From: Pantoea rodasii
GTDB taxonomy: Bacteria > Pseudomonadota > Gammaproteobacteria > Enterobacterales > Enterobacteriaceae
Reading direction: 5' to 3'
DNA: 64,000 nt
Assembly (NCBI RefSeq): GCF_002095465.1
Contig: NZ_MLFP01000005.1
Location: 248,001 to 312,000, forward strand
Numbering within the stretch: the first letter of the stretch is position 1; the number at the start of each line of letters is the position of its first letter. This document shows positions 48,112 to 56,959 of this stretch, piece by piece. Made by a program: the position numbers and the translations under genes. The notes beneath the pieces were generated by a model. That model did no database searches. It was not told the DNA's origin and was given only the letters and a program-made list of their open reading frames with translations.

Positions 48112-49353
48112 GTGTCTAAGCGTCGTGTAGTTGTGACTGGTCTTGGCATGTTGTCTCCTGTCGGCAATACCGTAGAGTCTACCTGGAGTGCTCTCCTTGC
48201 CGGTCAGAGCGGCATCAGCCTGATCGACCATTTTGATACTAGTGCCTACGCAACACGCTTTGCGGGCTTAGTAAGAGATTTCAATTGCGATGATTTCATC
48301 TCGCGCAAAGATCAGCGCAAGATGGATGACTTCATCCAATACGGCATTGTTGCTGGTATTCAGGCTATGGCAGACTGCGGTCTGGTCGTAACTGAAGAGA
48401 ATGCTGGTCGCATCGGCGCAGCTATCGGTTCCGGCATCGGCGGACTGGGTTTGATCGAAGATAACCACAGTTCACTGGTCAATGGCGGTCCGCGCAAAAT
48501 CAGCCCGTTCTTTGTTCCTTCTACCATTGTTAACATGGTAGCCGGTCACCTGACCATCATGTACGGTCTGAAAGGTCCTAGCATTTCCATCGCGACGGCT
48601 TGTACTTCTGGCGTACACAATATTGGTCATGCAGCCCGTATCATTGCTTACAACGATGCTGACGTCATGCTGGCGGGTGGCGCTGAAAAAGCCAGTACCC
48701 CGTTGGGTGTCGGTGGCTTCGGTGCGGCACGTGCGCTCTCAACCCATAACGATAACCCGCAGGCCGCTAGTCGTCCGTGGGATAAAGATCGTGATGGATT
48801 TGTGTTGGGTGACGGTGCAGGCATTGTGGTACTGGAAGAGTACGAGCATGCGAAAAAGCGTGGCGCGAAAATTTATGCTGAGATCATTGGTTTTGGCATG
48901 AGCAGCGATGCTTATCACATGACGTCTCCACCGGAAGATGGTTCAGGTGCAGCCGCCGCGATGGTGAATGCGCTGCGTGATGCGCAACTGAACGCAGAAC
49001 AAATCGGCTACGTTAACGCGCACGGTACTTCTACACCTGCCGGTGATAAAGCAGAAGCACAGGCCGTTAAATCGGTGTTTGGTGCATCGGCCCACAGTGT
49101 GATGGTCAGCTCCACCAAATCGATGACGGGACACTTGCTGGGTGCCGCAGGCGCTGTTGAATCGATTTATTCGATTCTGGCATTGCGCGACCAGGCTATT
49201 CCGCCAACCATCAATCTGGATAATCCTGATGAAGGTTGCGATCTGGACTTCGTGCCGCACACGGCACGTCAGGTCAGTGGACTGGAGTATGCACTCTGTA
49301 ACTCCTTCGGATTTGGCGGCACTAACGGCTCGCTGATCTTCCGCAAGGTGTAA
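48112..49353 (+). CDS. fabF: Beta-ketoacyl-ACP synthase II
   Basis: FabF condenses acyl-ACP with malonyl-ACP and controls the palmitoleate to cis-vaccenate step. GTG 48112 has GGAGGAC 7 nt upstream, giving 413 aa (same as E. coli). Catalytic residues are Cys in [11 protein letters not shown] (about 164), His in [12 protein letters not shown] (about 304), Lys in [14 protein letters not shown] (about 336) and His in the latter motif (about 341). It ends [18 protein letters not shown] strong terminator follows. Confidence 0.97.
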   Translation: MSKRRVVVTGLGMLSPVGNTVESTWSALLAGQSGISLIDHFDTSAYATRFAGLVRDFNCDDFISRKDQRKMDDFIQYGIVAGIQAMADCGLVVTEENAGRIGAAIGSGIGGLGLIEDNHSSLVNGGPRKISPFFVPSTIVNMVAGHLTIMYGLKGPSISIATACTSGVHNIGHAARIIAYNDADVMLAGGAEKASTPLGVGGFGAARALSTHNDNPQAASRPWDKDRDGFVLGDGAGIVVLEEYEHAKKRGAKIYAEIIGFGMSSDAYHMTSPPEDGSGAAAAMVNALRDAQLNAEQIGYVNAHGTSTPAGDKAEAQAVKSVFGASAHSVMVSSTKSMTGHLLGAAGAVESIYSILALRDQAIPPTINLDNPDEGCDLDFVPHTARQVSGLEYALCNSFGFGGTNGSLIFRKV

Positions 49354-49370
49354 ATCACACCCGCCTAAAC

Positions 49371-49398
49371 AAAGGCCCGCAATGCGGGCCTTTTTTAT
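49371..49398 (+). terminator. Rho-independent terminator after fabF
   Basis: AAAGGCCCGC, loop AAT, GCGGGCCTTTTTTAT: 7-bp GC stem extended by A/T pairs with a strong T-run. Confidence 0.93.
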
Positions 49399-49475
49399 AT
49401 TTTGTCACGCAGTGGCGTGGATGTTTACTGCGGTCGGTGATATTGAAACAGGCATAGTCGTCAGAGGGGTTCAAT

Positions 49476-50288
49476 ATGTGGATAAATGGCGTAGCGCAAA
49501 CCGAACTTTCCGCGCGCGATCGTGCGGTACAGTTTGGTGACGGCTGTTTTACCACCGCAGCAGTGGTTGGGGGTAAGATCCAACTGTTGAATGCGCATCT
49601 GCAGCGATTGCACGAAAGCTGTGAGCGCTTATTCATGCCGCTGCCCGACCTGACACAACTCGCTGAAGAGATGCAGCAGGCGGCCGCCGGGCAAGTGCGC
49701 GCGGTGATGAAAGTGATCCTCACGCCGGGCGCGGGAGGGCGGGGTTACAGCCGCACGGGGTGCGAAACGCCTACGCGCATTATTTCGCTCTCCCCCTGGC
49801 CGCAGCATTACGCGGCGTTGCAGCTACATGGCGCACGTCTGGTAACCAGTCCGATACCTTTAGCGCGCAATCCATTGCTGGCCGGCTTAAAACACCTGAA
49901 TCGATTAGAGCAAGTGCTGATTCGTCAGCATATCGACCAGACAGACGCCGATGAAGCGCTGGTGCTTGACACTGCAGGGACGGTGGTGGAATGCTGTGCG
50001 GCCAATTTATTCTGGCGCAAAGGCGAGAAAATCTACACGCCGCATCTTGATCACGCTGGCGTCAACGGCATTATGCGTCGTTTTCTGATGGCGCAAATGG
50101 CAATGGCAGGTCAGTCTTGTGAATTGATGGATGGTAGCAGGGAAGATGTGCTAAACGCCGATGAAGTGGTGCTCTGCAATGCCCTGATGCCGGTATTACC
50201 CGTGCGACAAATTGACGATGTCTTGTTCACCGCACGCTCGCTGTATCAGCAACTGCAAGCCAGTTGCCAAAAGATGGAAGCATCATGA
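49476..50288 (+). CDS. pabC: Aminodeoxychorismate lyase
   Basis: PabC is a PLP enzyme that turns 4-amino-4-deoxychorismate into p-aminobenzoate for folate synthesis. The 270-residue protein (E. coli 269) has [30 protein letters not shown], the PLP Lys in [13 protein letters not shown] (about 140), and [22 protein letters not shown]. Its stop overlaps the mltG start (ATGA), so pabC-mltG-tmk-holB-ycfH form a tight operon. Confidence 0.95.
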   Translation: MWINGVAQTELSARDRAVQFGDGCFTTAAVVGGKIQLLNAHLQRLHESCERLFMPLPDLTQLAEEMQQAAAGQVRAVMKVILTPGAGGRGYSRTGCETPTRIISLSPWPQHYAALQLHGARLVTSPIPLARNPLLAGLKHLNRLEQVLIRQHIDQTDADEALVLDTAGTVVECCAANLFWRKGEKIYTPHLDHAGVNGIMRRFLMAQMAMAGQSCELMDGSREDVLNADEVVLCNALMPVLPVRQIDDVLFTARSLYQQLQASCQKMEAS

Positions 50289-51304
50289 CTCGAATGAAAA
50301 AAATCATCGTCAGCGCTCTGGCGATTGCAGGCCTCGCGGCCGCCTTTAGTTATTGGCAGATTGAACGTTTCGCCGATACACCTTTGACTATTCACCAGGA
50401 AACCATCTATACACTGCCGGCCGGCAGTGGACGCGTGGTGCTGGAAGCGCAGTTGGAAAGTCAGCACATCATTCCCACCAGCATGTGGTTTGGACCACTG
50501 TTAAAACTTGAACCTGAGTTGGCCAAATTTAAAGCGGGGACCTACCGGCTTGAAGGCAACATGACGGTACGTCAATTACTGGCACTGCTGGCCAGCGGTA
50601 AAGAGGCGCAGTTCCCAGTGCGTTTTGTTGAAGGCTCCCGCCTGAAAGAGTGGCTGGCCGAATTACGCAAAGCGCCTTATCTCAAGCACACGCTGACTGA
50701 CGATCAGTTTGCTACCGTAGCGAGCGCCATGAAGTTAGAGGCGAACCAGCTTGAAGGTGCTTTCTATCCCGATACCTATCTCTATACCGCCAATACCAGC
50801 GACGTGGCGCTGTTAGAACGTGCGCATAGCCGCATGAACACATTGGTTGATGAAATCTGGAAGGGACGCAATGACAGCCTGCCTTATAAAAAAGAGCAGG
50901 ATCTGGTCACCATGGCGTCGATTATCGAGAAAGAGACCGGCGTGACGGAAGAGCGCGCGCGCGTCGCCTCGGTGTTTATCAATCGCTTACGCACGGGTAT
51001 GAAGCTGCAAACCGATCCCACTGTGATTTACGGCATGGGCGATAACTACACCGGATCGATTACACGTAAAGACCTCGAAACGCCAACCGATTACAATACC
51101 TATACCATTAGCGGTCTGCCGCCGGGCCCGATCGCCATGCCGGGCCGCGCTTCTCTGGAAGCGGCTGCGCATCCGGAAAAAACCAATTACCTCTATTTTG
51201 TTGCGGATGGTAAAGGCGGTCATACCTTTACCACCAATCTCGCCAGCCACAATAAAGCTGTGCAGGTGTATCGGCTGGCTATGAAGGAAAAAAATGAAAA
51301 GTAA
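50285..51304 (+). CDS. mltG: Endolytic murein transglycosylase MltG
   Basis: MltG (YceG) cleaves nascent peptidoglycan strands at the inner membrane and may set glycan length. ATG 50285 overlaps the pabC stop; a start at 50294 is also possible. The 339-residue protein (E. coli 340) has one N-terminal membrane anchor ([18 protein letters not shown]), a LysM-like region, and the YceG domain with the catalytic Glu in [12 protein letters not shown] (about 218), [23 protein letters not shown] and [18 protein letters not shown]. It overlaps tmk by 11 bp. Confidence 0.95.
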   Translation: MTRMKKIIVSALAIAGLAAAFSYWQIERFADTPLTIHQETIYTLPAGSGRVVLEAQLESQHIIPTSMWFGPLLKLEPELAKFKAGTYRLEGNMTVRQLLALLASGKEAQFPVRFVEGSRLKEWLAELRKAPYLKHTLTDDQFATVASAMKLEANQLEGAFYPDTYLYTANTSDVALLERAHSRMNTLVDEIWKGRNDSLPYKKEQDLVTMASIIEKETGVTEERARVASVFINRLRTGMKLQTDPTVIYGMGDNYTGSITRKDLETPTDYNTYTISGLPPGPIAMPGRASLEAAAHPEKTNYLYFVADGKGGHTFTTNLASHNKAVQVYRLAMKEKNEK

Positions 51305-51929
51305 GTTTATCGTCATTGAAGGCCTTGAGGGCGCAGGCAAAACCACGGCACGTGATGCGGTGGTTGCCGTTTTGCATGAGCAAGGGATTCATGACGTGGT
51401 GTTTACCCGTGAGCCGGGTGGAACGCCGCTGGCTGAACAGTTACGTGTGCTGGTCAAGCAGGGGATTGATGGCGAGCAAGTGACCGATCAAGCTGAACTG
51501 CTGATGCTATATGCCGCGCGCGTTCAACTGGTTGAAAACGTCATCAAGCCGGCATTGGCTCGCGGCGCGTGGGTGATTGGCGATCGTCACGATCTCTCTT
51601 CTCAAGCCTATCAGGGCGGCGGACGGGGTTTGGATACGCAGTTGATGACCACGTTGCGTGAGGCGGTGCTCGGCGATTTCCGCCCAGATTTGACACTTTA
51701 TCTGGATGTTACGCCGGAAATCGGCCTGCAGCGCGCCCGTGCGCGCGGAGAACTGGATCGTATCGAGCAGGAATCACTGCGCTTTTTTGAGCGCACGCGC
51801 GAACGTTATCTGGCATTAGCGGCGGCCGATGCTTCGATTTTAACCATTGATGCCACACAGAATATTGCAGACGTGACATCGTCACTTCAAAGCACCTTGC
51901 GTCAATGGCTGGCAGGTCAGGTGGCATGA
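51294..51929 (+). CDS. tmk: Thymidylate kinase
   Basis: Tmk phosphorylates dTMP to dTDP. The 211-residue protein (E. coli 213) has the P-loop [12 protein letters not shown] near residue 10, the DR(Y/H) motif in [19 protein letters not shown] (about 95) and the LID region [14 protein letters not shown]. It starts within the mltG end and its own stop overlaps the holB ATG (ATGA), so the three are coupled. Essential gene. Confidence 0.96.
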   Translation: MKSKFIVIEGLEGAGKTTARDAVVAVLHEQGIHDVVFTREPGGTPLAEQLRVLVKQGIDGEQVTDQAELLMLYAARVQLVENVIKPALARGAWVIGDRHDLSSQAYQGGGRGLDTQLMTTLREAVLGDFRPDLTLYLDVTPEIGLQRARARGELDRIEQESLRFFERTRERYLALAAADASILTIDATQNIADVTSSLQSTLRQWLAGQVA

Positions 51930-52915
51930 ACTGGTATCCATGGCTGAACCAGCCTTATCGACAAATAATCACTCGCCATCAAAGCGGTCAGGCGCATCAT
52001 GCTTTGCTGATTCAGGCGATCGATGGCATGGGCGACGATGCGCTGGTTTGGGGCGTGAGTCGCTGGTTGATGTGCCAACATCCCGAAGGTTTGAAAAGTT
52101 GTGGCCACTGTCATGGCTGTCACCTGATGCAGGCTCAAACGCATCCTGACTGGTATCGTCTGGAAGCGGAAAAGGGCAAGTCTTCGTTAGGCATTGACGC
52201 GGTGCGTGATGTCACTGAAAAGCTCTATCATTTTGCTCAGCAGGGCGGCGCAAAGATTGTCTGGCTGCCCGATGCGGCGCAACTCACCGAAGCCGCGGCC
52301 AATGCCTTGCTAAAAACGCTGGAAGAGCCGCCGGCGAACTGCTGGTTTTTCCTCAGCGTGCAGGAGCCATCACGCCTGCTGGCAACGCTGCGCAGTCGTT
52401 GCATGACATGGCATCTGTCGCCGCCTGAAGAAGTACAAAGCCTGCAATGGTTGCAGAAGCAGCTGCCGCAATCGGAAGCGGTAATGCGTGCAGCACTGCG
52501 CTTGAGCAATGGCGCGCCGGCAGCCGCACTGGCGTTGTTGCAGCCAGATCGCTGGCAGGCGCGTGAGAAATTGTGCGAAACCTTGTTGAGTGCGTTGAGC
52601 AGTGACGTGTTACAGCTGCTCCCCGCGCTCAATCATGACGATGTGGCGGAGCGTCTCAGCTGGTTGATCTCGTTGCTGGTCGATGCGATGAAAGTGCAGC
52701 AAGGGGCCAGCAATTGGCTGAGTAATGGCGATCGCCCGGACGTGGTCGCGCAATTGGCTCAGCAACTCAGCAGCAGTGCGCTTAATGCCAGCGTCCAGCA
52801 ATGGATGCAGTGCCGTGAGCAATTGCTGCATGTCGCCGCCCTGAACCGTGAACTCATTCTGACCGATCGCCTGTTAGCCTGGGGACGCCTGATGTCGCCC
52901 ACGGCGGTCGGCTAA
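51926..52915 (+). CDS. holB: DNA polymerase III delta prime subunit
   Basis: HolB is part of the clamp loader that places the beta sliding clamp on DNA. ATG 51926 overlaps the tmk stop and gives [15 protein letters not shown], like E. coli MRWYPWLRP. The 329-residue protein (E. coli 334) has [19 protein letters not shown], the zinc Cys cluster [19 protein letters not shown], and [19 protein letters not shown] with the SRC motif [10 protein letters not shown]. It lacks an active Walker A, as expected for delta prime. Confidence 0.96.
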   Translation: MNWYPWLNQPYRQIITRHQSGQAHHALLIQAIDGMGDDALVWGVSRWLMCQHPEGLKSCGHCHGCHLMQAQTHPDWYRLEAEKGKSSLGIDAVRDVTEKLYHFAQQGGAKIVWLPDAAQLTEAAANALLKTLEEPPANCWFFLSVQEPSRLLATLRSRCMTWHLSPPEEVQSLQWLQKQLPQSEAVMRAALRLSNGAPAAALALLQPDRWQAREKLCETLLSALSSDVLQLLPALNHDDVAERLSWLISLLVDAMKVQQGASNWLSNGDRPDVVAQLAQQLSSSALNASVQQWMQCREQLLHVAALNRELILTDRLLAWGRLMSPTAVG

Positions 52916-52932
52916 GCGTATAAGAGAGAAGT

Positions 52933-53724
52933 ATGTTTATTGTAGATTCGCACTGCCACCTTGATGGCCTCGATTATGAAAAGCAGCATCGTGATTTAGA
53001 TGATGTCATCGCGAAAGCGGCGGCACGTGATGTGAAATTTATGCTGGCGATTGCCACCACGTTGCCGGATTACTACAAAATTAAGCAACTGGTTGGTGAT
53101 CGGGAAAACGTTGCGCTGGCCTGCGGTGTGCATCCATTGAATCAGGAAGCGCCGTACGATGTAGAAGAGTTTCGCCGCCTGGCTGCGGAAGAACAGGTGA
53201 TCGCGCTGGGTGAAACCGGGCTGGATTACTTCTATCAGCAGGAAACCAAAGCGCAGCAGCAAGCTTCATTCCGCGAACACATTCGCACCGGTATTGCGCT
53301 GAATAAGCCGATCATCGTGCATACCCGCGATGCGCGTGAAGACACCTTAGCGATTTTGCGTGAAGAGCAGGTGGAGAAGTGTGGCGGCGTGCTGCATTGC
53401 TTTACTGAAGATAAAGAAACCGCCGCGCAGTTGCTGGATATGGGTTTTTATATCTCCTTCTCGGGCATCCTGACCTTCCGCAATGCGGAGCAAATTCGTG
53501 ATGCCGCGCGCTATGTGCCATTGGATCGTATGCTGGTGGAGACCGATTCACCGTATCTGGCACCGGTGCCGCACCGTGGCAAAGAGAATCAACCTGCCTT
53601 TACCCGCGATGTTGCTGATTATATGGCGGTGCTGAAAGGCGTGGATATCGAAACGCTGGCCGCTGCCACCACGGAAAACTTCTCACGTCTGTTTCATGTC
53701 CCTATGAGTCGTCTCGGCGGCTAA
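52933..53724 (+). CDS. ycfH: TatD-family metal-dependent hydrolase YcfH
   Basis: The 263-residue protein (E. coli 265) is a TatD-family (beta/alpha)8 hydrolase, related to 3'-5' DNA exonucleases and D-aminoacyl-tRNA deacylases. It begins MFIVDSHCHLDGL with the metal HxH, then ACGVHPLNQE, ALGETGLDYFYQ (metal Glu), PIIVHTRDAREDTL and LVETDSPYLAPVPHRGKENQPAF. It is the last gene of the pabC operon, 17 bp after holB. Confidence 0.95.
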   Translation: MFIVDSHCHLDGLDYEKQHRDLDDVIAKAAARDVKFMLAIATTLPDYYKIKQLVGDRENVALACGVHPLNQEAPYDVEEFRRLAAEEQVIALGETGLDYFYQQETKAQQQASFREHIRTGIALNKPIIVHTRDAREDTLAILREEQVEKCGGVLHCFTEDKETAAQLLDMGFYISFSGILTFRNAEQIRDAARYVPLDRMLVETDSPYLAPVPHRGKENQPAFTRDVADYMAVLKGVDIETLAAATTENFSRLFHVPMSRLGG

Positions 53725-53866
53725 TCCGCTTTATTTTTAACTCTGTAATTAATCTGTAAACATTAACCTGTGCTGCGTTTATCGCGGCACGGGCAGTGTT
53801 TTATTGTTGTTTATCCAGGCAAGTCAGTAAGAAAAGACTGAAAGCAAGCGCGCCTCATTAACGAAA

Positions 53867-53882
53867 CGTGATAGCCGTCAAA
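53867..53882 (+). promoter_or_regulatory. CRP site of ptsG
   Basis: CGTGATAGCCGTCAAA fits CGTGA-N6-TCAAA, a CRP half-consensus pair, and is the same core as the E. coli ptsG CRP site as I recall it. It lies upstream of the Mlc operator. Confidence 0.8.
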
Positions 53883-53897
53883 GTAACAATTATCGAT

Positions 53898-53920
53898 TTA
53901 TTTTACCCTTCGTAATAAAT
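53898..53920. promoter_or_regulatory. Mlc operator overlapping the ptsG promoter
   Basis: A 23-bp near-palindrome, TTATTTTAC ... GTAATAAAT, matches the Mlc (DgsA) consensus. Mlc represses ptsG when glucose is absent. The second, distant Mlc site known in E. coli was not clearly found. Confidence 0.8.
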
Positions 53921-53987
53921 CAAAAGACGCTCAGCGTCACCCCGGTGAAGGATCCTCCCCCTTTGCCAGCGCACTGCGCAAATATGC

Positions 53988-54007
53988 ACTCATACTCAGG
54001 AGTTTCT
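53988..54007 (+). promoter_or_regulatory. ptsG ribosome binding region with conserved SgrS target
   Basis: ACTCATACTCAGGAG runs up to the ATG at 54008 and includes the Shine-Dalgarno AGGAG. It matches the E. coli ptsG segment to which the small RNA SgrS pairs with Hfq to block translation under sugar-phosphate stress. SgrS itself is not in this window. Confidence 0.7.
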
Positions 54008-55441
54008 ATGTTCAAGAACGCATTTGCGAACCTGCAAAAAGTAGGTAAATCGCTGATGTTGCCGGTATCGGTTTTGCCGATTGCCGGTATTTTATTAGGT
54101 GTTGGTTCGGCTAACTTCAGCTGGTTGCCTGCTGTGGTTTCTCATGTGATGGCAGAGGCGGGCGGTTCGGTGTTCGCCAACATGCCACTGATTTTCGCGA
54201 TTGGTGTAGCGCTTGGTTTCACCAATAACGACGGGGTTTCCGCATTAGCCGCCGTTGTGGCGTACGGTATTATGGTGAAAACCATGGCGGTGGTTGCGCC
54301 TCTGGTGCTGCATTTGCCAGCCGCAGAGATTGAGGCGAAACATCTCGCGGATACCGGGGTGCTGGGCGGGATTATCGCCGGTTCGATTGCCGCCTATATG
54401 TTTAACCGTTTCTACCGCATTAAGCTGCCTGAATATCTTGGCTTCTTTGCCGGTAAACGCTTTGTGCCGATCATTTCTGGCCTGACCGCCATTTTCACCG
54501 GCATTGTGTTGTCCTTTATCTGGCCACCGATAGGTACTGCTATTCAGGACTTCTCACAATGGGCTGCATATCAGAATCCGGTTGTGGCGTTCGGTCTTTA
54601 CGGTTTGGTTGAGCGTTCACTGGTGCCGTTCGGTTTGCATCATATCTGGAACGTTCCTTTCCAGATGCAGATTGGTGAATTCACTAACGCTGCGGGTCAG
54701 GTGTTCCACGGCGATATTCCACGCTATATGGCGGGTGACCCAACCGCGGGTAAACTGTCGGGCGGTTTCCTGTTCAAGATGTACGGCCTGCCAGCAGCGG
54801 CAATCGCTATCTGGCATTCGGCTAAGCCGGAGAACCGCGCCAAAGTGGGCGGCATTATGATCTCCGCTGCACTGACCTCGTTCCTGACGGGTATCACCGA
54901 ACCGATCGAGTTCTCGTTTATGTTCGTGGCACCGATTCTGTATGTGATCCATGCGATTCTGGCCGGTCTGGCGTTTCCTATTGCCATTTTGCTTGGTATG
55001 CGTGATGGCACCAGTTTCTCGCACGGCTTGATCGATTTTGTGGTTCTGAGCGGCAATAGCAGCAGAATTTGGTTGTTCCCGATTGTCGGCATCATTTACG
55101 GTCTGATTTACTACACCGTTTTCCGTGTGCTGATTGTGAAACTGAATTTGAAAACACCTGGACGTGAGGACACGGTAATGGAGCAGAGCAGCGCAACCGG
55201 TAGCGAAATGGCAGGTAAACTGGTGACCGCGTTTGGCGGTAAAGAGAATATTACTAACCTTGATGCGTGCATCACTCGTCTGCGCGTTAGCGTGGCGGAT
55301 GTGGCGAAAGTGAACCAGACAGAGTTGAAGAACCTCGGCGCCCGTGGCGTGGTGGTAGCAGGCTCCGGTGTTCAGGCGATTTTCGGCACGAAGTCCGATA
55401 ACCTGAAAACGGAAATGGATGATTATATTCGTAATATGTAG
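54008..55441 (+). CDS. ptsG: Glucose-specific PTS enzyme IICB
   Basis: PtsG imports and phosphorylates glucose using phosphoryl groups from EIIA-Glc. The start ATG 54008 gives [27 protein letters not shown] and 477 aa, exactly the E. coli length. The IIC membrane domain (about 1-385) has [36 protein letters not shown] and [16 protein letters not shown]; the IIB domain has the phosphorylated Cys in [15 protein letters not shown] (about 421). Upstream are CRP, Mlc and SgrS target sites. E. coli has fhuE next; here repeats and the rhi pair follow. Confidence 0.97.
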   Translation: MFKNAFANLQKVGKSLMLPVSVLPIAGILLGVGSANFSWLPAVVSHVMAEAGGSVFANMPLIFAIGVALGFTNNDGVSALAAVVAYGIMVKTMAVVAPLVLHLPAAEIEAKHLADTGVLGGIIAGSIAAYMFNRFYRIKLPEYLGFFAGKRFVPIISGLTAIFTGIVLSFIWPPIGTAIQDFSQWAAYQNPVVAFGLYGLVERSLVPFGLHHIWNVPFQMQIGEFTNAAGQVFHGDIPRYMAGDPTAGKLSGGFLFKMYGLPAAAIAIWHSAKPENRAKVGGIMISAALTSFLTGITEPIEFSFMFVAPILYVIHAILAGLAFPIAILLGMRDGTSFSHGLIDFVVLSGNSSRIWLFPIVGIIYGLIYYTVFRVLIVKLNLKTPGREDTVMEQSSATGSEMAGKLVTAFGGKENITNLDACITRLRVSVADVAKVNQTELKNLGARGVVVAGSGVQAIFGTKSDNLKTEMDDYIRNM

Positions 55442-55465
55442 TGGCTGAGGTCAAGGTCAAGGCAG

Positions 55466-55578
55466 GGGCCGAGCCTGTGCGATGAAGCGGCGGCAGATCG
55501 TAAAGACGCCATAAACCATCCCTGGGGCTCGGCCCGCGACATCCCTGTCGCGGGACGCTTTACTCCTCTGCCGCCGCT
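55466..55578. repeat. Nested palindromic intergenic element after ptsG
   Basis: Three inverted pairs nest here: GGGCCGAGCC (55466-55475) with GGCTCGGCCC (55526-55535), AGCGGCGGCAGA (55486-55497) with TCTGCCGCCGCT (55567-55578), and CCCGCGACA (55533-55541) with TGTCGCGGG (55546-55554). The whole is a GC-rich, highly structured stretch beginning 25 bp after the ptsG stop. It may act as a transcript end or be a dispersed REP-like element. Confidence 0.75.
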
Positions 55579-55761
55579 CCCTCACACCTCACCTTGGGTG
55601 CGGTCATAGATAAATCCCTCAGACATTGTCAAACTTTGCAGCGTTATCCTAAGAAATCAGGGGGCGGGACGCTTTACTCCTCTGCCGCCGCTCCCTCGCA
55701 CCTCACCTTGGGTGCGGTCATGGATAAATCCTTCAGATATTGTCAAACTTTGCAGCGTTAT
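55551..55761. repeat. Tandem direct repeat, two ~97-bp copies, period 114 bp
   Basis: Copy 1 is 55551-55647 and copy 2 is 55665-55761. Both run from CGGGACGCTTTACTCC through CTCACCTTGGGTGCGGTCAT to CAAACTTTGCAGCGTTAT and differ at about four bases, all transitions. Copy 1 also supplies the right arms of two of the palindromes listed separately. The 55442-55819 gap holds no supported gene. Confidence 0.85.
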
Positions 55762-55819
55762 ACTTCGACATTAGGGAGTTTCTGTCGCGGAATGCTTCCC
55801 CGCCTCCGCGAACATACAA

Positions 55820-56959
55820 TCATAAATACACGCGCAAATACTCCGTCAGACACAGCAGTGCCATTGCCTGGCCGTAGGGCATTGAAGTCAGTGGCACCTG
55901 GCGGTAGTAATCCAGGTCGCTGCCCATCGCCGTGCCGAATGACACCTGTTTTAATTCCCCGTTTTCATCAATATTGGCAATCACGCCGCGCAATGCCTTC
56001 TCTGCCAGCGGCAGATATTCTGCGGAAAGGTAACGCTTGCGCACCGCTTTAAGGATCCCATAGGCAAACCCGGCGGTAGCAGAGGCTTCGGGATAGCTTT
56101 GCGGGTCGTCGAGCAAGGTATGCCACAATCCACTGGTGTGCTGACAGGTTGCCAACGCCTTGACCTGGCTGGCTAACACCTGTTGTAAGAAACGACGTGT
56201 CGCATGCTGTTCTGGCCAGTTCATCATCTCCAGAAAATCAGGAATAACGATGGTTAACCAGCTATTGCCGCGTGCCCAGCGCGCGTTAGCGAAATTGTGG
56301 CGGCCGTCGAAGGTCCAGCCGTGGAACCACAAACCGGTCTGTCGATCCATCAGGTATTGGGTGTGGATCAGAAACTGATAGCTGGCTTCTTCGACAAATT
56401 CAGGGCGATCCAGTAACTGGCCGATTTTCGCCAGCGCCATCACGCTCATCATTAGGGTGTCATCCCACAGCTGCTGGGTATTCTCATTGTTGTAAACGAT
56501 ATGCTGCAGGCCGCCTTGTTCGGTGCGCGGCATGTCGTACATCACCCATTCTGCCCAGCGTTCCAGAACCGGGCGCCACGCTGGATTGACGGTCTCTTCA
56601 TAGCGATAAGCCAAGGTCAGGAAAGGGCAGACGGTGTTGACGTTTTTGGTTGGCGTACCTTCCGTTAGTCTTGCGCTGAACCAATCATCGATAATCTTCA
56701 ACGTCGCCCGATCGCCCGTTTGCTGGGTGTAATGCAGCATGCCATATAGCCCGATGCCGTGCGTCCATTCCCAACCGGCCCAGCCTTTGGTGTCAATGAC
56801 GCGTCCGTCATCCAGCCGTAGCAGAAACTCACCGCTGTGATCGGTGATATTGACCAAATTGTCAGTGAGTTTGTGGATCAGCTGTACCAGCTCGCTGCGT
56901 GGCAACAGATATTCCGGCTGACGCAGTAACGCGCTGTGTTTCACAGGAAATACAGTCAT
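55820..56959 (-). CDS. Unsaturated rhamnogalacturonyl hydrolase, GH105 family (RhiN-like)
   Basis: The 379-residue cytoplasmic protein is an (alpha/alpha)6-barrel of the GH105 (YteR/RhiN) family, which removes the unsaturated uronic acid from rhamnogalacturonan lyase products. Visible blocks are GWEWTHGIGLYGMLHYTQQTGD near residue 62, NTVCPFLTLAYRYE, QLWDDTLMMSVMALAKIG with the expected catalytic Asp near 160, LWFHGWTFDGRHNFANARWARGNSW and PEASATAGFAYGILKAVR. Its start overlaps the transporter stop by ATGA, so import and hydrolysis are coupled. This matches the rhiTN operon described in Dickeya. Other GH105 substrates are possible. Confidence 0.82.
   Translation of the reverse strand: MTVFPVKHSALLRQPEYLLPRSELVQLIHKLTDNLVNITDHSGEFLLRLDDGRVIDTKGWAGWEWTHGIGLYGMLHYTQQTGDRATLKIIDDWFSARLTEGTPTKNVNTVCPFLTLAYRYEETVNPAWRPVLERWAEWVMYDMPRTEQGGLQHIVYNNENTQQLWDDTLMMSVMALAKIGQLLDRPEFVEEASYQFLIHTQYLMDRQTGLWFHGWTFDGRHNFANARWARGNSWLTIVIPDFLEMMNWPEQHATRRFLQQVLASQVKALATCQHTSGLWHTLLDDPQSYPEASATAGFAYGILKAVRKRYLSAEYLPLAEKALRGVIANIDENGELKQVSFGTAMGSDLDYYRQVPLTSMPYGQAMALLCLTEYLRVYL

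Noticed and set aside
55594-56052. 152-codon plus-strand frame after ptsG
   Set aside because: It covers the tandem repeat (the same peptide phrase occurs twice) and then runs antisense into the GH105 gene.
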